Shown here piece after piece: positions 52,201 to 57,903 of a stretch of 64,000 nucleotides of DNA. The position numbers were made by a program, and so were the translations under genes. The DNA is from Symsagittifera roscoffensis (Eukaryota > Xenacoelomorpha > Acoela > Convolutidae), in the NCBI RefSeq assembly GCF_963678635.1, contig NC_087063.1, positions 84,925,574 to 84,989,573 on the forward strand. The letters run 5' to 3'. The notes below the pieces were generated by a model, which had not been told where the DNA came from, ran no database searches, and was given only the letters and a program-made list of their open reading frames with translations. Position 1 is the stretch's first letter. The number at the start of each line of letters is the position of its first letter.

Positions 52201-55200
52201 ATCCGATTTGCAAAAGGTTGTATTTCCAATTTTAAATTATTTTAAAAAAATGATTTTTTTCCCCTATTATTGAAAGATTTCTTCCTATACGCAATTCCAC
52301 GCGTTATAGTCTTCTTCTACGCGTTATAGAAAACTAAAAATTTCGCGCAAATTTTTGTGCCTAACAGTCCAAATGGGCAATATTCAAAGCTTATACATTT
52401 ATTTTAAAAAATTGTTGCAGCTGAAGTATCTTTTGCTTTTTGGAAGACAACAATGGCTTTCAGATGATATAGCTAAGAAGTCGAAATTTGTCCGGAAAAA
52501 AACCAGGTGAGCACAAATATCCGTTCTTTATTCTAGCGACAAAAAGTAAAGTTTGAGTAAAAATTTTTGGTTTTTTTCTTATTATAATTAGCATGTATTG
52601 ATGTTATAATGGTTAAAAAAGCGCTTTTGAATTGCCAAAAAAGAAAAAAATGGAATGCAGAATTGAGGATTGAGCGTGTTAACCACAACTAGAAACAGAA
52701 AACATCAGCCAACTTCCTTACTGAATAATTAGGGGATATTGTTAATTATTTGCTCCCCTTCGATACCTAGTAAGGAATTGGCTTCCCTGAAAATTGTTGT
52801 CGCCCAAACAAGGCAGTACTTCCGTTTTAATGTCTATATTATGCTTAATTTGATTGAGTTTGTATTTCTCAGCAGTGAACCTTCTCGCATTCCTATTGGT
52901 TGGCCTTATCTTAATTGTCGTCCAAACCTAACAAGGAAATGGCCGCCCTAGTGCAATAAGGGAGCAAATAAATAAAAAGATCTATCCAATTAGGAGCAAC
53001 TGATTAATACAAAGTGTGTGTTACCATTTGTAGGATGCACTGGTTGTGGTCTGTGGCATTGGCGATGCAGTTCTGGTCCCAGTCCGGCAGCACTCTCTTG
53101 GCGAACAGCACCCACACTATCTCACTCCTGCACACAGGACACCGACTGTCCTTCTGCAGATACCTACACACAATACACTCCAATACATTCACCCAATACA
53201 ACACTACACATTCATCAAATGAAACAAAGCAGATAAATGATAGAACGCTTGACTTTTCAGACACGTTTTGGAAACTTTCACTGTTTCAAAAAACCATGTT
53301 AACCCTAGCTGCAAAAAGCCATTATATTCAATGGTTCAACCAACATAACTTCATTTTATTCGATAGGCCGCAATGCTTCTCAGTCCATATTATGCATGTT
53401 TCAAACAAGACTGCTCGTATCAGGGCGATGCCCTGAATATTCCGACTGCATTTCAAAAACTATCTACTGGTGTTATCTTTTAAAAAAAACTAGCGTGTAA
53501 CGCACCTCCGGTGCTTCGAATTTTTAACAAGTCATTTTTAACAACACAGTAATCTTATAGTACCCAACTACAACGCTGGGAAATTCAAATTTGAGTAACT
53601 TCAAAGTTATGTTTTCTAAAAAAAGATATTTTTTAAAACCAGAAAAAACGTCACACCTCAAAAACTACCAAGTTTTGAGCAGTCTTATTTGAAGGCAATA
53701 TTCGCAATCGTTGACAGTACTCTGACAGCACACAACTACAGGGTTGTGAATTTAAATTTTGTGAATTGTTTTGTAATTTGAGTTTTCTGAAACTAAGAGT
53801 TTTTGAGCGGTCATATTTGGAGGCAAAATTCGCAGCTCCTGAGAACCTGAGACTACTCGGACAGACCCTACTACAGACATGGTAACTTGAAAATTTTCAG
53901 AGAAAATTAAACTTAAGTTTTCTGAAGTTTTTTTTGAAAAAATCACAAAAAACATCATATCTGAAAAACTAAAAGATTTTGAGCTGTCATATTTGGAGGC
54001 AAAATTCACATCTCCTGAGAAACTGAGACTACTCTGACAGACCCTTATACAGACTTGTGAACTTCAAAATTTTGGGAGAAAATCAAATTTAAGATTTCTG
54101 AAATTTTTTTGAAAAAAAATCACAATAAATGTCATATCTGGAAAACTAAAAGGTTTTGAGCTGTCATAGACAAAATTCGCAACTCCTTAGAGTACCCTGA
54201 GATAAACTCGCTATAAATATGAAAACTTCAAATTTTGTGAAATTTCTTTTTATCTAAGTTCTCGAAAAAGATGTTCTATTTCTATATGTAAGTTCTCGGA
54301 AAAAATCCTAAAAATGTCATATTACGAAAACTACAAAGATTTGCGCAGTCATATTCAGAGGCAAGATTCTCAATCCCTGAGAGTACCCCCACAGTTTCCA
54401 ACAACAGGATTGAGATCTTCACATTTGGAATTTTTTAAAATGTGAGTTGTTTTGAAGTTTATGAAAAAAATCATAAAAAACGTCATATCTCAAAAACTAC
54501 AAAAACTGAGAAGTGACAATTGCAGTCAAGATTCGCAACCCCTTAAGGTACCATGACAGCACACAACTACAGGGTGAGACTTTCAAAAAATGAATTTTAT
54601 TTTTTAAATCAAAATTTCTAGAAATTTTATAAAAATCTCGAAAACTTCTGTATCTCGTAAGCTAAAAGGATTTATTTATTCATATATGGAGGCCAGAGTC
54701 GCAAAACCTGGGAAAACCCTGACAACATCCCACTATTGGTTTGCTAATTTCAATTTTGACGAAATAAAAACTGAATTTAAACTGGAAAATCGAAAAAAAA
54801 ACCTGAACTATTGCAATATAAGATATAGCTTAAACGTGCAGTAATTTTTTTGTTAAACATGCAAAAAAACACGTTGAAAACGCTTAACCATGGCGAGATA
54901 GTGAAGCCCGCTTTTAAATATATAATAGATGATGAAATATAAAAAATATCAATCAAGATTTGAAAATCATCACCCCACACGGTATCACAAATACAAAGTG
55001 ATATGTTTTGCGAATCGCAGAGTATAAAATGAACTAAACAGCATGCCTCAATTCTTCAAATTGGAACGGAACGATTTCTAAGATGGGTTAAATCTCCGCT
55101 TACGCTCTATTACAATGCTGATTAAAATTATCCGGACAACGAAGAAAACTTAAAATGCGTTTTCTCAAATTGAGTTAGTTTTTTGACAAAAAACAGACGA

Positions 55201-56903
55201 ATAAAAACTTGCTTAAAATCTTAGCAGAATTATTATAGCGCAATCTATTTTGCAAAATTTGACCTAAAATTTTACCCGAAAAAAGCTATCAGTTTTGGCT
55301 TGTTTCAGTTAATGATTAATTACACCAGAACTACCGGATCAAATGAACCTCTTGTGTATCCCAACAAGATATAAGAGGCGTATAACATCAAAAAAAACTT
55401 GAGCAAAACATTTTAAAATTGTTTTTTAAATAAAAAAGTTCTGTTTTATATAGTAAAAATGACACTTTCTGGCTATCAAACGAAAACTTGGCTACCAAAC
55501 GAAAATAAAAATGTTTATACCCATTTTAAAAGGTTATACTCTAGTTAAACTTTGTTTGGCTATACAAAAAGCTCACTTTGTACAATTTTACACAGAGGCG
55601 AAGTTGCACTTCGCATACGCAAGCAAAAATATGACCGACAACGCTACTGGGAAAAACTGAATGCGTAAGACTTTGAGTCTACAAAATTTCTTAAGTGACG
55701 CACTCCAATTATGAGTCAACATAATTACTAATGGATGCAAGCCAATTATGACGCGTTAGCAGTACCAGTCAATTTGAAAAAGAAATTTAACAACTAATAT
55801 TCCTCCATTTATAGAGCGGACGCATCTTAACTAGTATACGAAAAAGTTCATTAAAAACATCCGACCCCGCTTAGATTCGAATCCTCTTATTTTGTTACGA
55901 GTCTCCTTCCCTAACTCTACGCTACAGAACCATAATACCTTGAAGCTAAAGTGCTATTTGTAATACAATAGTGTGTGTTAATATCCTTAGCATTTGCTGT
56001 ACTTAATCGCTGGTTATTGATCTTATGCATATACTGCAATAAAAGAGTACTTTCAAAAAGAGCACTAATAATTGCGACTTAAGTTGGAAAAAAAGTGAGT
56101 TCGTAATATCGCACAAGCTTTGCTTGTGTAATTAGCAATTGATCCGGTAGTTCTAGCGTAATTTCTCATCTACAAATGATCGGTTTTGGGGTAAAATTTT
56201 GGTCTCGCATTTCGCAAAATAAATTGCACCAGGATAGTTCTGCTAAAAGTCTAGGCAAGTTTTGTTTCATCATATTTTTTCCAAAGTTAACTAACTCAAT
56301 TCTAAAATTCAAATTCTTTTCGTTTTGTCCGGATAAATTAAATCAGCACTGGCACGAAATATATCGCGCGTTATTTGTCCCAAATTGGCAATCTTTAAAG
56401 CCACATAACTTTAGTGAAAAAGAATCACAGGTAAAGGTAAAATATCGTGTTAAATTTGAGCTCAGGGCAACAATAGATTTCAGATGATAAAAAAATTCCG
56501 TCAACACTGGCTAGTCAAAAAGTCTGGAGAAACAAAAACACACGAGCACAAATATTCCGTCACTTTCTTCGGAAAGTCGGATCAAAAAGCTTAGGGCGCA
56601 CAAAAGAAGGAATGGGCGTTGGAAACAAGCCAGCGATAACTCTCTTCATGGCATTTGTTACCTAAGTCTGAGAATGCACTTGGAACAGACTGGGTGAGAA
56701 GGTGTGCAGTTAGCCACTGCATAATACACAATATCTTCAGCACACACCACACACTGAGAAGAAGTTGCAGTGCTGTTGTCAACAGATGACGTCACAGATT
56801 CAAGTCCATTATTCTGACTAACCGCCTCTTCTTCTTTCTTTATTTCGACAGTTTTCTCTCTTCGCACGCGAACGGCACGCGCAGGCGGCGAATTTCCACT
56901 CAT
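24740..56903 (-). CDS. ZNF598: ZNF598/Hel2-type E3 ubiquitin ligase, 11 exons
   Basis: Family role: a cytosolic RING E3 that recognises collided ribosomes and ubiquitinates small-subunit proteins (eS10, uS10) to start ribosome-associated quality control. Exons (minus): 56903-56662, 53163-53025, 52116-51887, 51533-51323, 49875-49789, 47892-47537, 47309-46933, 46614-46469, 38343-37965, 37756-37357, 25244-24740. All junctions keep phase and total 3072 bp, 1023 residues (human about 900). Domains: C-rich RING at about 51-92 (CVVC, HPVCSKC, CPVC); then the family's Cys/His fingers, with words such as GHPLCEFC, HYYCHFCADQG and HILCEEGDC; AHRLREHGKSYSKKI; a Gly/Arg/Asp-rich linker; short EEDFP, HFPALPQ and VNSAWGSSS motifs; two PPGF repeats; and a C-terminal conserved block with a last finger (CQIC...H...H). 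Introns 4 and 8 start with GC instead of GT. The last intron (12.1 kb) contains a BEL retrotransposon in the same orientation. CCDC157 lies about 1 kb upstream on the same strand. Confidence 0.93.
25491..25584. repeat. 94-bp flank duplication, left copy
   Basis: Identical by eye to 35288-35381. Each copy begins TGTCTGGAATGATGTTC and ends CATGGCTGTGACT. It abuts the BEL LTR here (2-3 bp away) but lies about 89 bp beyond the LTR on the other side. Far longer than the usual 4-6-bp LTR-element target duplication. Confidence 0.9.
25587..26049 (-). repeat. BEL 3' LTR
   Basis: 463 bp, bounded TG...CA. Contains a TATAAAA (plus 25998-26004) and a tRNA-like segment (25901-25972). The Gag-Pol stop codon lies 16-19 bp inside it. 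Confidence 0.93.
25901..25972 (-). other. tRNA-Leu-like sequence inside the 3' LTR
   Basis: On the minus strand it has an A-box TGGCCGAGCGG, an ACAAGTCT segment where tRNA-Leu carries its anticodon loop, and a perfect B-box GGTTCGAGTCC. The anticodon arm is shortened and the acceptor stem pairs poorly, so it is tRNA-derived or tRNA-mimicking, not a functional tRNA. Confidence 0.6.
26031..32720 (-). CDS. BEL/Pao Gag-Pol polyprotein, 2229 residues
   Basis: Encodes the particle and enzymes for reverse transcription and integration. Approximate residues: N-terminal coiled coil (190-250) and Ser/Pro-rich stretch; DUF1759-like Gag region from about 590 (LPEWKLAQFDGNPLNWHEWF); two zinc knuckles at about 810-858 (CVLC..H..NC; CFAC..GNHSFRQC); aspartic protease with LCDSAST at about 943; reverse transcriptase with ADIEGMF at about 1278 and the YMDD box at about 1355; RNase H with MFGDSSQ at about 1537 and MWTDSTT at about 1612; HHCC integrase finger ending NQCVTCRK at about 1890; integrase core D (GVDYFGP), D (SDNGTNF) and E (GGSWERL) at about 1928, 1992 and 2040; C-terminal DUF5641-like domain at 2150-2215. 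All catalytic residues I looked for are present. The frame is unbroken and the start Met lies 84 bases after ORF1. Confidence 0.95.
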   Translation of the reverse strand: MKNMDEKFQSKIRKLFETRLNLENELLKGHSLLLEYIENNSRTTKIDNAVYKCKIALEKAVDVNEQLIRLAGKTENPEKIIAQQDLWLKKVTEMNDKVMHEAQSYKMSLEPSSFPAAGITGSKGSLQQTRSETSSRSHKTSYSAARVSENRSKVSNQSKDSRKLDSHKSDKSASTRHTSTVRTMSSSEKRHELALVKRRHEELERQYQVSLRLKEQENRLKFEQSQLELEQLAENHKKQLIEMELKAFELEDSSSEVSEKVAESNLTGVSQPISKVATDRTNDWVDSVSSQAPPDVASAPGLQAFTHVPISSGPTTSALLAHAIHTSNSHNHEHTALSDPGIHSYGHRAMPRFGSASLLPLQASVSFPASVPFPVNNMHSSAHVLPTPSAVPLQTMSSNITNGSFAIAQPESLPVPMLPAQPGSGFVSLSPAFAGGGFSSSGVNPTPVCFSAPNCHAAPVQTQHNLPFVPHTVSPNINDYYTSDANLWRLAATTPIVTRAQCCNAGNIFSNVTTIVPSCNTAAPYASGGTVYFNTPPVHPQHVPHFVNQTNTGYQPVNEDYAPSPAYPNQGCSSDRPLSARELAELLMHSRKDHLPEWKLAQFDGNPLNWHEWFGQFKSTVDSAVLTDDTKLTYLKTLVTGKAKTAIAEFSYSGVMYKDALATLQRKFGQPHAIVGAHLDKLNTFPPLKMHNSENVISFSSAISGLVAVFKSLSFNDDLKSVNLLNQAVSKLPPNLKEAWSMHTVRHNWQRPTLLDFNNWLKEKAEGHERLRLLSSKAKNEEPVKPKTTKVFAANSQVTSKAQDKSKFPPCVLCKGSHALWNCAVFKEKNATQRAKYVAEQKLCFACLNGNHSFRQCSRAKKCPKPECDSTHNVLLHGAERIFPRKENSNVSNKAGINKSKENTNTSTHAAVSDVLDIESSKGLLPIATLGVSSDVTSLLTLVLCDSASTHSWVSSSLVNRLGLVGEPVNLSISGFNSTTVVETQRVKFTVSSEPNNSDFVFSLCAYVKDNIRIGSELINIADLQNKYPQLAPIKPIQYTYEDVEVIIGQDYYHAVRPIEFILGDDKNSPCSVRLPIGWVLSGPLPPSGNSTSSCFKCVVEDSSLTDQIKSWYELESYGAFKQVDARSAADKHALSILNSETVHNGERYVVPMLWIDSNVSLSNNYYSSLAQFKSLERRLSKDPELRERYAETIREDIRKGYVVTVEPHDPRKRSDREWYLPHHPVVNPNKPGEVRRVLNGASKFHGTSLNKSLLVGPDLLQNLIFVLLRFRQHKYAVSADIEGMFLQVGVLARDQISLRFLWREDTTSDVVVHQYTRHIFGARDSPTCANFALQKTATDNMSTYPEAASVVNEKFYMDDYLDSFENVTQAIKTSRDLVSLLKLGGFNLTKFVSNADEITSAMNPEESESSSSPIKEICNGAEQSSHVLGLKWDHVKDTLVVSRGVDRPLDKAITQRTVLSFVSSVFDPVGLVAPYTVRARLLLKDIWKISGQSWDDELPEDIRDKFLEWHSGLPLLGQLTIPRCYFTEPVDQIELHMFGDSSQDVFCAVGFLRARLASSHKTQISFIFGKARVAPMKALSIPKLELQAALLATRLKDDILTALTVSINHVFMWTDSTTVLQWLNSTEKLPVFVANRVGEILESTTIDEWHHVLSGDNPADTGTRGISSEALKDSSWVIGPSILRTTDWPFLPDERVINKIRLKGPSCDVDNCLETSSSFVTDVTSIKHPEHGFNWERFSSFTRYKRVVAFMLRVLPSHKHFRGKDLRITDPTELDIAESKLIHLAQMESFPVELKTLTAGKPIKNSSKIATYSPFIGPAGIIRSTGRIVRLVDTEFDTKHPIILDARHTLVRLLARSLHHKHFHQGLDYMRSVLNMKFAILGLRRLLRSVENQCVTCRKRKASTIQPIMSDLPVERLGYKQPPFNHTGVDYFGPLYVPVRRSTEKRWGFLFTCLTTRAVHLEIVPSLDTSSCVMGIERFVARRGTPSTIWSDNGTNFVGAEKELLACIKSWNGMAPTIFAHKGVTWKFNPPGAPHHGGSWERLVRSVKRVLYDILGSRRVTEEVLGTTLCLVEQALNSRPITPVSTDSRELEALTPNHFLLGQHATSFPSLLPGEHFDHKKRYVRAQSYANAIWSRWLREYVPSLNKRVKWHTHSDFTLKTGDLVWVIEPDSPRGYYPLARIVKLNYGQDGCARSALVRTATREVTRPTVKLAPVLPSSGGEDVAMQM
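26050..26061 (-). promoter_or_regulatory. BEL polypurine tract
   Basis: Minus strand AGGGGGGGAGGA directly before the TG of the 3' LTR, the expected plus-strand primer site. It is also coding (end of ORF2). Confidence 0.8.
32805..33542 (-). CDS. BEL accessory ORF1, SGNH-hydrolase-like (245 codons open)
   Basis: An uninterrupted frame between leader and Gag-Pol, same strand, 84 bp before ORF2. The first ATG is codon 32 (MVFILGASSLDHAL); the 31 codons before it may be read through a spliced leader, since the TCATCCTCAG upstream resembles a splice acceptor. The pattern VFILGASSLD (33-42), FTKPG (61-65) and DLVIWHDAINNSISRH (92-107), with alternating strands and helices, resembles SGNH/GDSL hydrolases: G-x-S near the start, then a hydrophobic strand and an Asn/Asp block. 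The C-terminus is basic (KARKKRNRLPLKARK), which could bind RNA. Enzymatic activity is not shown: the canonical GDS and C-terminal DxxH are not evident. Esterase-like domains occur in CR1-type LINEs, but I know of none as a standard BEL gene. Confidence 0.6.
   Translation of the reverse strand: MCVVGVQPTYLISQPHWYLSVTKPSHRSPKCMVFILGASSLDHALRKLPAPSQKRVKDTCFTKPGLSLNFNARDSQKTIQYYLHHYLSHRNDLVIWHDAINNSISRHRSNNNRKLSSEQLVNLLLRYRTNICAIVYCRRNGTEDIEESLGSTGILVLNVVKDFISKRKAKDQVLIEKYKELHQPPSLELKTLLLLRRYSANLNILKARKKRNRLPLKARKAIRNRLQVEALRRQVPPSCKLMLIY
33519..33815. repeat. Tandem about 100-bp duplication in the BEL leader
   Basis: About 33519-33612 and 33719-33815 share CCAACAACACAC, AAACCTGAGGATGAAA and GACCACTTAAC in the same order. 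On the element strand both carry a CTCAGGTTT acceptor-like sequence, and one overlaps the start of ORF1. Confidence 0.7.
34262..34585. repeat. 21-bp minisatellite in the BEL leader (about 15 units)
   Basis: Units of 21 bp, consensus CTCTGCAATCCGCAACAGACA with a few alternating variants, in higher-order sets of four to five. 21 is divisible by 3 and the unit lacks stops, so several frames on both strands stay open (including minus 34134-34751, a Cys/Gly/Leu-Gln heptad). These look like by-products, not proteins. Confidence 0.9.
34712..34729 (-). promoter_or_regulatory. BEL candidate primer-binding site
   Basis: Minus strand TGGCACCCCACAAGGGAC starts 5 bases after the 5' LTR and begins with the TGG complementary to tRNA CCA ends. 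The primer tRNA was not identified. Confidence 0.6.
34735..35198 (-). repeat. BEL 5' LTR
   Basis: 464 bp; same as the 3' LTR apart from one extra A in an A run (about 34996). TATAAAA at plus 35147-35153, so transcription would start near 35120, at the edge of the tRNA-like segment. This LTR should drive the element's RNA. Confidence 0.93.
35050..35121 (-). other. tRNA-Leu-like sequence inside the 5' LTR
   Basis: Identical to the copy in the 3' LTR. It begins about 26 bp downstream of the LTR TATA box, so it would form the very 5' end of the element RNA if initiation follows normal TATA spacing. Confidence 0.6.
35199..35287. other. Templated filler DNA at the BEL junction
   Basis: 89 bp between the LTR end and the 94-bp flank copy. 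It is a mosaic: about 29 bases are an inverted copy of the LTR end (TGTAGAGTATAGAATG...), then direct LTR pieces, then partial copies of the flank (TGGAATGATGT) and short internal repeats (GATGTCCATG / AATGTCCATG). Confidence 0.8.
35382..37356. other. Remainder of ZNF598 intron 10
   Basis: AT-rich, no exon seen. A tRNA-like B-box (GGTTTGAATCC) lies at about 37272-37282 on the plus strand, within a weak tRNA-derived repeat (about 37220-37295). Confidence 0.4.
37357..37756 (-). CDS. ZNF598: ZNF598 exon 10 (PPGF repeats)
   Basis: TTTCAG acceptor. Acidic/Ser-rich, with DAPPGFAGDEE and ELPPGFDSP, the PPGF repeats seen in the family. Donor CAAAC|GTGAGT, phase 2, opening the 12.1-kb intron that holds the BEL element. 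Confidence 0.88.
37965..38343 (-). CDS. ZNF598: ZNF598 exon 9 (Ser-rich, SAW motif)
   Basis: TTTTAG acceptor, then VKKPAVNSAWGSSSSS, matching the conserved SAW block, a Ser/Asn-rich linker and a Lys run. Donor CCAG|GTAGTC, phase 1. Confidence 0.88.
40429..40964. mobile_element. TIR element with internal tRNA-like sequence
   Basis: Closely related to 55588-56131: the same order of AACGCTACTGG, GACGCA..CCAATTATGA, a tRNA-like block (40707-40780, minus strand GGTTCGAACC) and CTTTGCTTGTGTAA at the end. The left end is diverged. Confidence 0.6.
41220..41292 (-). other. tRNA-like sequence
   Basis: Related to 21413-21492, with CCTGGGACGGCAAAGGTTC on the minus strand. The B-box is diverged (TGTTCGAATA). 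Degenerate tRNA-derived repeat. Confidence 0.4.
44165..44816. mobile_element. TIR element with tRNA-Leu-like core
   Basis: Ends TTACACAGAAGCGAAGC and GCTTCGCAAGTGTAA form imperfect inverted repeats; the left end also folds on itself (GCGAAGC TGC GCTTCGC). Between them, minus strand 44367-44283 reads as a tRNA-Leu/Ser-like sequence (TGGCCGAGGGGTTA, ACTCAAAATCC, B-box GATTCGAATCC). No transposase. Confidence 0.6.
45038..45719. mobile_element. Palindromic mariner-type MITE, 682 bp
   Basis: Begins CAGTGCTG, ends CAGCACTG, and is flanked by TA on each side (45036-45037, 45720-45721), as for Tc1/mariner insertions. The outer 220 bp of each arm match with about two mismatches by eye, and shorter inner arms (ACGTAGC..AACAAACTTT / its complement) pair too, so the element folds into one long hairpin. 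Confidence 0.9.
46469..46614 (-). CDS. ZNF598: ZNF598 exon 8 (HFPALPQ motif; GC donor)
   Basis: Encodes GFDSNTMKGIDRLQETHFPA and LPQ, then a Lys/Asn/Gln linker to ANMQ. Donor ATGCAG|GCAAGT, a textbook GC-type site. The acceptor GGGGAG is weak in pyrimidines but the only one fitting phase and sequence. Confidence 0.8.
46933..47309 (-). CDS. ZNF598: ZNF598 exon 7 (disordered linker, EEDFP)
   Basis: RD/RG-rich start (YGGGRDRDRDRRGG), low complexity, ending with the EEDFP motif that recurs in ZNF598 proteins. Donor CCAG|GTAAGA, phase 1. Confidence 0.87.
47537..47892 (-). CDS. ZNF598: ZNF598 exon 6 (basic helix and Gly-rich linker)
   Basis: Starts AHRLREHGKSYSKKIRDQLK, continuing the conserved family block. 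Then a Gly/Arg/Ser/Gln-rich disordered linker. Donor AACAG|GTTGGC, phase 2. Confidence 0.9.
48000..49270. other. ZNF598 intron 5, part, nothing recognised
   Basis: AT-rich intron sequence without further exons or named repeats. Confidence 0.4.
49274..49635. repeat. Two-unit tandem repeat of about 180 bp
   Basis: Units at about 49274-49457 and 49458-49635 both contain GCAGCACC.AGTAA.CCCAA, GTAATTTTTTGAAGTAGAAA and TGTTACTGAACATTTTTCAT. Diverged by roughly ten percent by eye. It lies just downstream of exon 5 in intron 5. Confidence 0.8.
49789..49875 (-). CDS. ZNF598: ZNF598 exon 5
   Basis: 87 bp, phase 0 on both sides. Encodes SEHILCEEGDCASDYGFFTS and VFNNDVDYQ, the conserved HxLCEEGxC finger. 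TTGTAG acceptor, TACCAG|GTCAGC donor. Confidence 0.9.
50084..50170 (-). other. tRNA-like sequence
   Basis: Minus strand TTGGCCGAGTGGGTAAAACG (A-box region), GGCTGTTAATACG where an anticodon arm would sit, and B-box TGTTCGAATCA. Degenerate tRNA or SINE head. Confidence 0.45.
50371..51085. mobile_element. Repeat element with TACACTGAGGCGAAG / CGCAAGTGTGA ends
   Basis: Terminal sequences match those of 44165-44816 and 23318-24012 in style (GCGAAGC...GCTTCGCAACACTTGC at the left; GATTGCAACACCCTTGCTTA at the right). No coding capacity. Lies in ZNF598 intron 4. Confidence 0.5.
51323..51533 (-). CDS. ZNF598: ZNF598 exon 4 (zinc fingers; GC donor)
   Basis: Encodes GHPLCEFCQKRFLDPEELETH and HYYCHFCADQGFVDFFPD, ending at HYK. 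No GT is available at the conserved position; the boundary is TACAAG|GCAAAA, a GC-AG intron. Joining here gives HYK-SEHILCEEG, equal in spacing to the family. Confidence 0.85.
51887..52116 (-). CDS. ZNF598: ZNF598 exon 3 (zinc fingers)
   Basis: Begins KEKYFEVDETF. Contains CKLCEKTLRSEEELKTHLRKMH and LCEICLVH, the first Cys/His fingers. Donor GACAG|GTGGGG, phase 2. Confidence 0.9.
53025..53163 (-). CDS. ZNF598: ZNF598 exon 2 (second half of RING)
   Basis: Acceptor TGTGTAG|G. Encodes YLQKDSRCPVCRSEIVWVLF, completing the RING, then a helical stretch. Donor CAAATG|GTAACA, phase 0. Confidence 0.9.
53500..54760. repeat. Diverged tandem array, units of about 150-190 bp (7-8 units)
   Basis: Successive units repeat the words AAAAAACGTCATATCTCAAAAACTA, GTCATATTTGGAGGCAAAATTCGCA and CTGACAG..CACTACAG in fixed order, with much divergence and variable length. 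In ZNF598 intron 1. Old minisatellite. Confidence 0.75.
55113..56351. mobile_element. Older copy of the palindromic mariner MITE, split by an insertion
   Basis: Left arm 55113 to about 55460 and right arm about 56133-56351 match the 45038-45719 element (ATGCTGATT..AATTATCCGGACAA; GTTTTGTCCGGATAAATTAAATCAGCACTG) at lower identity. A second element (55588-56131) sits between the arms. Confidence 0.75.
55588..56131. mobile_element. Nested TIR element with tRNA-like core
   Basis: Ends TTACACAGAGGCGAAG and CTTTGCTTGTGTAA. The tRNA-like block on the minus strand (55935-55862) has GATTCGAATC as B-box. Same family as 40429-40964. It is younger than the MITE it interrupts. Confidence 0.65.
56662..56903 (-). 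CDS. ZNF598: ZNF598 exon 1 (N-terminus, first half of RING)
   Basis: ATG at 56903. Basic/acidic N-terminus, then CVVCAEDI, NCTPSHPVCSKC. Ends in phase 2 at CTTAG|GTAACA. Confidence 0.9.
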
Positions 56904-57903
56904 ATCAAATCTACAAGTTGAACAAAAAAAGAAACTATGGCTATGTTTGATGGTAAATTGAATAAACTTGGATTTAATTTTTCAATTGTAGTTGACACGT
57001 AGTTTTAAATTGCAAATTCAGATATAAAATAAGTTCCTAATTCCTTTTTCATTTCACGATATGAAAGCTACCCATTTAATGCTCGTGAAAAAAAACGCTG
57101 AAGATAATTCGTTGAAAACTCTTCTAATCTTGTTTGTGATAATTGAAAACAAAATCGCTAATGACGACGATGATTTTTATCTAAGATTTCAATTTTTTAA
57201 AAAGTTTTTTTTTGAATTTTCGATTCCAAAAAGGCGCTACAACACAAAAAAACTAAGGCTACTCGAAAAAAAAAACTATGTCTTTACAGTTTAAATCAAG
57301 CTATTGTAAGCTTTTAAGCCATTAAAAAGAGCTATTGTACGCCTGTTCGCTCGCATTATTCGCTCGAAACAAGACAAAAAAAGCAAAAAAATCAAACAGG
57401 TTTTTCTCGACTTTTGAAACTTTTTAATGTCGTTCGAATCACGATTATAAGTTTTTTAATATGATATATTACTCAACTCTCTCCGATGATTATTTCTGGT
57501 AGCTATTTTGCGTGGAAAACAAAAAGAAAAAACTAAAACAAACCTGAATACAAAATGCCTCCACCATTTTTCAAATGGTCGGAAAAAAACTTGACAATTT
57601 TCAAATGCAGACATGCCCAATTATTATGTTAGTTGATGATCACGAATTCAGTCATCCAGTGAACAATGATGGTATTTACGGAAAAAAATGTAGTACCCGG
57701 TTACAACAGCCTTGCTTATAGCAAGAGAAACTACATTTCGCATTAGTAATCACATCTAATAAATTTGACCATTTTTCTTATTCAAACAATTCTACACTAT
57801 GGACATTCTTTACACATTTACATTATTCTCACAAATGAAGGTGATAATTAAAGCACAAACTATGATATAAATTAGCTGCTAATTTTGCCAAACATCTAAA
57901 ACA
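56904..57903. other. ZNF598 upstream / CCDC157 downstream spacer
   Basis: 1 kb between two minus-strand genes. Contains one arm of the palindromic repeat family of 63370-63850 at about 57360-57600 (TTTTCTCGAC, GTTCGAATCACGA, ATGATATATTACTCAA, TTTTGCGTGGAAAAC). A right end of the GATTGCAAC-type repeat lies at about 57680-57735. No clear poly(A) signal was found for the upstream gene. Confidence 0.5.
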
